From: Streptomyces sp. R44
GTDB lineage: Bacteria > Actinomycetota > Actinomycetes > Streptomycetales > Streptomycetaceae
Assembly (NCBI RefSeq): GCF_041053105.1
Contig: NZ_CP163444.1
Span: 6,356,501 to 6,420,500 of the forward strand
DNA length: 64,000 nt
Direction of reading: 5' to 3'
How positions within the stretch are numbered: position 1 is the stretch's first letter; each line of letters opens with the position of its first letter. Both the position numbers and the translations under genes were made by a program. The notes beneath the pieces are model-generated. The model was not told the origin of the DNA. It saw only the letters and a list, made by a program, of their open reading frames with translations, and did not search any database. Below, piece after piece: positions 59,467 through 64,000 of the stretch.

Positions 59467-62013
59467 ATGGGACGCGGCAAGCTTCGGATCTACCTCGGCG
59501 CTGCGCCGGGCGTCGGCAAGACCTACGCGATGCTCTCGGAGGGCCATCGACGGGTCGAGCGGGGCACGGACTGCGTGGTGGCCTTCGTGGAGCACCACGG
59601 ACGGCCGCGTACGGAGGTGATGCTGCGCGGCCTGGAGAAGGTGCCGCGCCGCATCCTGGAGTACCGGGGGACCACCTTCCCCGAGATGGACGTCGACGCC
59701 GTCCTCGCACGCCGTCCCGCGGTCGCCCTCGTCGACGAGCTGGCCCACACGAACGTGCCGGGTTCCCGGAACCCCAAGCGGTGGCAGGACGTCGCCGAAC
59801 TCCTCGCGGCCGGCATCGACGTCGTGTCCACCCTCAACATCCAGCACCTGGAGTCCCTCGGCGACGTCGTCGAGGCGATCACCGGCGTACGGCAGCAGGA
59901 GACCGTCCCCGACGAGGTGGTGCGCCGGGCGGACCAGATCGAGCTGGTCGACATGTCCCCGGAGGCCCTGCGGCGGCGGATGGCCCACGGCAACATCTAC
60001 ACCCCGGACAAGGTCGACGCGGCCCTCTCCAACTACTTCCGCCCCGGCAACCTCACGGCGCTGCGCGAGCTGGCCCTGCTCTGGACCGCCGACCGGGTCG
60101 ACGAGTACCTCCGGCAGTACCGGGGCGAGCACAACATCCGCTCCACCTGGCAGGCCCGGGAGCGCATCGTCGTCGGTCTGACCGGCGGCCCCGAGGGCCG
60201 CACCCTCATACGCCGGGCCACCCGGCTCGCCGAGAAGGGCGCCGGCGGCGAGGTCCTCGCCGTCTACATCGCCCGCAGCGACGGACTGACCGCGGCCTCG
60301 CCGAAGGAGCTGGCCGTCCAGCGCACCCTCGTCGAGGACCTCGGCGGAACGTTCCACCACGTCATAGGCGACGACATCCCCTCCGCGCTCCTGGAATTCG
60401 CCCGCGGGGTCAACGCCACCCAGATCGTCCTCGGCTCCAGCCGCCGCCGGACCTGGCAGTACGTGCTCGGTCCCGGCGTCGGCCAGACCGTGGCCCGCGA
60501 CTCCGGGCCCGACCTCGACGTCCACATCGTCACCCACGGCGAGGTCGCCAAGGGCCGGGGCCTGCCGGTCGCGCGCGGGGCCCGCCTCGGCCGCTCCCGG
60601 ATCCTCGGCGGCTGGCTCGTCGGCGTCGCCGGCCCCGTCGGTCTCGCGCTGCTCCTCACGCACGTCGACGCCGACCTCGGCCTCGCCAACGACATGCTGC
60701 TCTTCCTCGCCCTGACGGTCGGCGCCGCGCTCCTCGGCGGATTCCTGCCGGCGCTCGCCTCGGCCGCCGTCGGCTCCCTCCTCCTCAACTGGTTCTTCAC
60801 CCCGCCCCTCCACCGGCTGACCGTCGCCGACCCCCTGAACATCGTCGCCATCGCCGTCTTCTTCGGCGTCGCGATGTCGGTCGCCTCCGTGGTGGACCTG
60901 GCCGCCCGGCGCACCCACCAGGCCGCCCGGCTGCGGGCCGAGTCCGAGGTGCTCTCCTACCTCGCCGGCAGCGTGCTGCGCGGCGAGACGAGCCTGGAGG
61001 CCCTCCTGGAACGGGTCCGGGAGACCTTCTCCATGGAGTCGGTGGCCCTCCTGGAGCGCGCGGACGAGGTCGAACCCTGGACGCGGGCCGCGAGCGTCGG
61101 CCCCCACCCGGCGGTCCGGCCCGAGGACGCGGACGTCGACATGCCCGTCGGCGACCACCTGGCCCTCGCCCTGTCGGGCCGGGTGCTGCCCGCCGAGGAC
61201 CGTCGCGTCCTCGGCGCCTTCGCCGCCCAGGCCGCGGTCGTCCTCGACCGCCAGCGCCTCGTCGGCGAGGCGGAGGAGGCCCGGAAGCTGGCCGAGGGCA
61301 ACAAGATCCGTACCTCCCTGCTCGCCGCCGTCAGCCACGACCTGCGGACCCCCCTCGCGAGCATCAAGGCCTCCGTCTCCTCGCTCCGCTCCGACGACGT
61401 CGAATGGTCCGAGGAGGACAAGGCCGAGCTCCTGGAGGGCATCGAGGCCGGCGCCGACCGCCTCGACCACCTCGTGGGCAACCTCCTCGACATGTCCCGC
61501 CTCCAGACGGGCACCGTCACGCCCCTGATCCGCGCCGTCGACCTCGACGAGGTCGTCCCCATGGCACTCGGCGGCGTCCCGGACGGCAGCGCCGAGCTCG
61601 ACATCCCCGAGACGCTGCCCATGGTCGAGATCGACAAGGGCCTCCTGGAGCGGTCGGTCGCCAACATCGTGGAGAACGCCGTGAAGTACAGCCCCGACGG
61701 CGTGCCCGTCGCCGTCGCCGCCAGCGCGCTCGGCGACCGGGTCGAGCTGCGCGTCGTGGACCGCGGCCCCGGCGTCCCCGACGAGGCCAAGGACGGCATC
61801 TTCGAGCCCTTCCAGCGCTTCGGCGACGCCCCGCGCGGCTCCGGCGTCGGCCTCGGCCTCGCGGTCGCCCGCGGCTTCGTCGAGGCCATGGGCGGGACCC
61901 TCGGTGCCGAGGACACGCCCGGCGGAGGCCTCACCATGGTGCTCACCCTGCGGGCCGCGCCGGCCGGGACCCGGGCCCCGGCCGCCGACCTCCCGGCCCA
62001 CGCCGTGACCTGA
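59467..62013 (+). CDS. kdpD: sensor histidine kinase KdpD
   Basis: An 848-residue KdpD. The N-terminal KdpD domain has a Walker A-like GAAPGVGKT (11-19) and DELAHTNVPGSRNPKRWQDV, followed by a Usp domain (about 238-355). Four membrane segments lie near 375-480, then a GAF-like region, the H-box AAVSHDLRTPLASIKASV, and HATPase motifs (NIVENAVKYSPDG, GSGVGLGLAVARGFVEAMGG). KdpD senses K+ limitation or osmotic change, possibly binding cyclic di-AMP through its Usp domain in other species. No kdpFABC genes are in the window. ATG 59467 with a -10-like TATGGT six bases before suggests leaderless mRNA. Confidence 0.95.
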   Translation: MGRGKLRIYLGAAPGVGKTYAMLSEGHRRVERGTDCVVAFVEHHGRPRTEVMLRGLEKVPRRILEYRGTTFPEMDVDAVLARRPAVALVDELAHTNVPGSRNPKRWQDVAELLAAGIDVVSTLNIQHLESLGDVVEAITGVRQQETVPDEVVRRADQIELVDMSPEALRRRMAHGNIYTPDKVDAALSNYFRPGNLTALRELALLWTADRVDEYLRQYRGEHNIRSTWQARERIVVGLTGGPEGRTLIRRATRLAEKGAGGEVLAVYIARSDGLTAASPKELAVQRTLVEDLGGTFHHVIGDDIPSALLEFARGVNATQIVLGSSRRRTWQYVLGPGVGQTVARDSGPDLDVHIVTHGEVAKGRGLPVARGARLGRSRILGGWLVGVAGPVGLALLLTHVDADLGLANDMLLFLALTVGAALLGGFLPALASAAVGSLLLNWFFTPPLHRLTVADPLNIVAIAVFFGVAMSVASVVDLAARRTHQAARLRAESEVLSYLAGSVLRGETSLEALLERVRETFSMESVALLERADEVEPWTRAASVGPHPAVRPEDADVDMPVGDHLALALSGRVLPAEDRRVLGAFAAQAAVVLDRQRLVGEAEEARKLAEGNKIRTSLLAAVSHDLRTPLASIKASVSSLRSDDVEWSEEDKAELLEGIEAGADRLDHLVGNLLDMSRLQTGTVTPLIRAVDLDEVVPMALGGVPDGSAELDIPETLPMVEIDKGLLERSVANIVENAVKYSPDGVPVAVAASALGDRVELRVVDRGPGVPDEAKDGIFEPFQRFGDAPRGSGVGLGLAVARGFVEAMGGTLGAEDTPGGGLTMVLTLRAAPAGTRAPAADLPAHAVT

Positions 62014-62141
62014 CCGCGGGGCCCGCGCCCGTACCCGAATCCGAACCCGTACGCGATCCGTACTCGTCTCCGTGCCCGATCCGTACTTGAATCCGTACTC
62101 CCCGACACTCCCCGACACAACGAAGAAAGCAGGCCCCCTCC
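62014..62141 (+). repeat. degenerate 12-bp repeat array between kdpD and kdpE
   Basis: Between 62028 and 62107 are six diverged copies of a unit near CCGTACTCGAAT (for example 62046-62057, 62058-62069, 62081-62092), followed by CTCCCCGACA twice. No gene is present. The 128-base gap is unusually long for kdpD-kdpE, which are commonly coupled. Confidence 0.7.
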
Positions 62142-62828
62142 ATGACCCGGGTCCTCGTGGTCGACGACGAGCCGCAGATCGTCCGCGCCCTGGTGATCAA
62201 CCTCAAGGCGCGGAAGTACGAGGTCGACGCCGCTCCCGACGGCGCCACCGCCCTCCGGCTCGCCGCCGAACGCCACCCCGACGTCGTCGTCCTCGACCTC
62301 GGACTGCCCGACATGGACGGCGTCGAGGTCATCAAGGGCCTGCGCGGCTGGACGAGGGTGCCGATCCTGGTCCTCTCCGCCCGGCAGACCTCCGACGAGA
62401 AGGTCGAGGCGCTCGACGCGGGCGCCGACGACTACGTCACCAAGCCCTTCGGCATGGACGAGCTGCTCGCCCGGCTGCGCGCCGCCGTGCGCCGCGCCGA
62501 GCCGGTCGGCGGCGCCGAGGACGGCGTCGTCGTGGTCGAGACCGAGGACTTCACCGTCGACCTGGCCGCGAAGAAGGTCCACCGCGACGGACGGGACGTC
62601 CGGCTCACCCCCACCGAGTGGCACCTCCTGGAGGTCCTCGTCCGCAACAGCGGCCGGCTCGTCAGCCAGAAGCAGCTCCTCCAGGAGGTCTGGGGACCCT
62701 CGTACGGCACGGAGACCAACTACCTCCGGGTGTACATGGCGCAGCTCCGCCGCAAGCTGGAGACCGACCCGTCGCACCCGCGCCACTTCGTCACCGAACC
62801 GGGCATGGGGTACCGCTTCGAACGCTGA
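62142..62828 (+). CDS. kdpE: response regulator KdpE
   Basis: A 228-residue OmpR-family regulator. The receiver has VVDDEPQ, phospho-acceptor Asp52 in VVVLDLGLP and Lys in YVTKPFGM. The C-terminal winged helix has VRLTPTEWHLLEVLVRNSGR and ETNYLRVYMAQLRRKL, then the family ending FVTEPGMGYRFE. It receives phosphate from KdpD and in other bacteria activates the kdp K+ ATPase operon. ATG 62142 follows a GAAAGC-type weak site. It is separated from kdpD by a repeat array. Since kdpFABC is not next to it, its target is elsewhere in the genome. Confidence 0.94.
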   Translation: MTRVLVVDDEPQIVRALVINLKARKYEVDAAPDGATALRLAAERHPDVVVLDLGLPDMDGVEVIKGLRGWTRVPILVLSARQTSDEKVEALDAGADDYVTKPFGMDELLARLRAAVRRAEPVGGAEDGVVVVETEDFTVDLAAKKVHRDGRDVRLTPTEWHLLEVLVRNSGRLVSQKQLLQEVWGPSYGTETNYLRVYMAQLRRKLETDPSHPRHFVTEPGMGYRFER

Positions 62829-62885
62829 GACGGGAGCCGTACGGACGGGTGGTCCGGGGCCGCTTCCGGTGACAGCCCAGGCCGG

Positions 62886-62891
62886 TACGCT
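62886..62891 (+). promoter_or_regulatory. candidate -10 element for leaderless OB-fold gene
   Basis: TACGCT fits TAnnnT and ends six bases before the ATG at 62898, leaving no room for a leader. Confidence 0.5.
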
Positions 62892-62897
62892 TTCTGT

Positions 62898-63296
62898 ATG
62901 AGTGCTGCACCGCGTACAGAGAAGCCGGCCGGACGGTTCCGCCGGATGCTCGACCGGCTCTCCTCCTCTCCGGAGGACCTGGAGTCGGAGGAGCTCCAGG
63001 AAGATGCCGAGGCCTCGGGGTGCACGCGCATCAGCGACTGTTCCGACCGCCAGATAGTCAAGGTGACTGGTACCTTGCGCACGGTCACGCTGCGTCCCCG
63101 GGCCGGTGTGCCCGCGCTGGAGGCCGAACTCTTCGACGGCACGGCACCGCTCGACGTCGTGTGGCTCGGTCGCCGTTCCATCGTGGGCATCGAGCCCGGC
63201 CGCAAGCTGATCGCCTCCGGCCGCATCTCCATGAGCCACGGCCGGCGGGTCCTCTTCAACCCCAAATACGAGCTCCGACCGCTCGGACAGGAGTAG
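62898..63296 (+). CDS. OB-fold nucleic acid-binding domain protein
   Basis: A 132-residue protein. The N-terminus is basic (RTEKPAGRFRRMLDRLSSS). The rest has the pattern of an OB fold (SDRQIVKVTGTLRTVTLRPR, LEAELFDGTAPLDVVWLGRR, RKLIASGRISMSHGRRVLFN) as in the tRNA-anticodon-like family found in actinobacteria. It may bind single-stranded nucleic acid or an RNA. It is followed four bases later by a DUF3159 membrane protein. TACGCT six bases before the ATG suggests a leaderless transcript. The specific role is not known. Confidence 0.85.
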   Translation: MSAAPRTEKPAGRFRRMLDRLSSSPEDLESEELQEDAEASGCTRISDCSDRQIVKVTGTLRTVTLRPRAGVPALEAELFDGTAPLDVVWLGRRSIVGIEPGRKLIASGRISMSHGRRVLFNPKYELRPLGQE

Positions 63297-63299
63297 CCG

Positions 63300-64000
63300 G
63301 TGACGTCCCTCGACAAGCCGACCGCGGACCGGTCGACCCCGGACCAGGACGCCCAGGCGGACAAGGCCGTGACCGAGGCCGCGCTCTTCGAGGCCTTCGG
63401 CGGTCTGCGGGGCATGATCGAGACGGTCCTGCCCGGCCTGCTGTTCGTCACGATCTTCACGATCAACAAGAACCTGCACGTCTCGGCGATCGCCGCGCTC
63501 GCGGTCTCGCTGCTCCTGGTCGCCGTCCGGCTGATCCGCCGGGACACCGTCAAGCACGCCTTCAGCGGCGTCTTCGGCGTCGGCTTCGGCGTCGTCTTCG
63601 CGATGATGACGGGCAACGCCAAGGACTTCTACCTGCCGGGCATGCTGTACACCCTGGGCCTCGCCCTGGCGTACATCATCACCGCGCTCGCCGGGGTGCC
63701 CCTGATCGGCCTGATCCTCGGCCCGGTCTTCAAGGAGAACCTCTCCTGGCGCACCCGCAACCCGGGCCGCAAGAAGGCCTACACGAAGGCCAGCTGGGCC
63801 TGGGGCCTGATCCTGCTCGCCAAGTGCGCGATCCTCTTCCCGATGTACTGGTGGGCCGACACCACCAAGTTCGGCTGGGTCCTGATCGCTCTGAAGATCC
63901 CGCCGTTCCTGCTCGCGGTCTACCTCACCTGGGTGTTCCTCGCGAAGGCCCCGGCGCCGATCGACGTCTTCGCCGAGATGGAGGCCGAGGAGCGCGCCGA
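63300..64000 (+). CDS. DUF3159 membrane protein, 3'-truncated
   Basis: The window ends inside this gene; 233 codons are visible. After a polar N-terminus (MTSLDKPTADRSTPDQDAQADK) are about five to six membrane segments (MIETVLPGLLFVTIFTI, AIAALAVSLLLVAVRLI, VFGVGFGVVFAMM, LGLALAYIITALAGVPLIGLILG, WGLILLAKCAILFPMYWW). GNAKDFYLPGMLYTLG and NPGRKKAYTKASWAWG are family-like segments of DUF3159. GTG 63300 starts three bases after the OB-fold stop, with CAGGAG overlapping it. The function is unknown; partnership with the OB-fold protein is inferred from adjacency. The stop lies beyond base 64000. Confidence 0.88.
   Translation, partial: MTSLDKPTADRSTPDQDAQADKAVTEAALFEAFGGLRGMIETVLPGLLFVTIFTINKNLHVSAIAALAVSLLLVAVRLIRRDTVKHAFSGVFGVGFGVVFAMMTGNAKDFYLPGMLYTLGLALAYIITALAGVPLIGLILGPVFKENLSWRTRNPGRKKAYTKASWAWGLILLAKCAILFPMYWWADTTKFGWVLIALKIPPFLLAVYLTWVFLAKAPAPIDVFAEMEAEERA

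Overview
The window is a continuous stretch of a Streptomyces chromosome. The evidence is very high GC with strong third-position bias, frequent GTG and TTG starts, and marker genes typical of the genus: the principal sigma factor HrdB with its lysine/alanine-rich N-terminus, the sporulation regulator WhiH, SepH, CutRS, and many small actinobacterial DUF families. From memory, gene content and order match the S. coelicolor region around SCO5815-SCO5874 (whiH, hrdB, parE, parC, ptsH, sepH, hemH, cutRS, dut, kdpDE), so most of it looks like conserved core. I see no insertion sequence, prophage, CRISPR array, tRNA or rRNA.

Layout. 1-6.4 kb: a partial DUF4192 gene, a glycogen-debranching-like protein, an NrtR-type Nudix protein with a palindrome at its start, and a fused ABC ATPase-permease. 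6.5-13.2 kb: whiH, hrdB, a secreted trypsin-like protease, a DUF7455 protein and parE. 13.3-20.3 kb: a NarL-type two-component pair, then DUF485 plus an ActP-like symporter next to a convergent CitA/CitB-type pair. 20.4-29.3 kb: a COG0523 GTPase tail-to-tail with parC, a paired M16 peptidase operon, a c-di-AMP (ydaO) riboswitch controlling an M23 cell-wall hydrolase, a GntR regulator and ptsH with a DasR-like operator. 29.5-37.5 kb: a GNAT/acyl-CoA-synthetase fusion, the DUF5998-phosphodiesterase-tdk run, a TetR regulator, a lipoprotein MBL hydrolase and an isochorismatase-family hydrolase. 37.6-42.7 kb: YfhO, a GT2 glycosyltransferase and a polysialyltransferase-like enzyme, probably a cell-surface glycopolymer locus with PHO-box-like repeats. 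42.7-51.9 kb: VOC protein, rhodanese, sepH, a membrane protein, a sugar-lactone oxidase overlapping an MFS gene, hemH and an inositol-monophosphatase-like gene. 51.9-64 kb: cutRS, DUF4193 plus an EcsC-like gene, DUF3093, a thioesterase, dut, DUF3710, a lone ABC ATPase, kdpDE without kdpFABC, an OB-fold protein and a DUF3159 protein running off the end.

Themes. The genes combine transcription (hrdB, whiH), chromosome topology (parE, parC), division (sepH), envelope maintenance (M23, YfhO locus, cutRS) and four two-component systems. The most unusual DNA-level signal is that four unrelated genes have their 3' ends, stop codon included, tandemly duplicated just downstream (near 17.8, 35.0, 36.8 and 44.4 kb), with different repeat periods. 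A 15-bp minisatellite inside a response-regulator linker and a 12-bp degenerate array between kdpD and kdpE suggest further local slippage.
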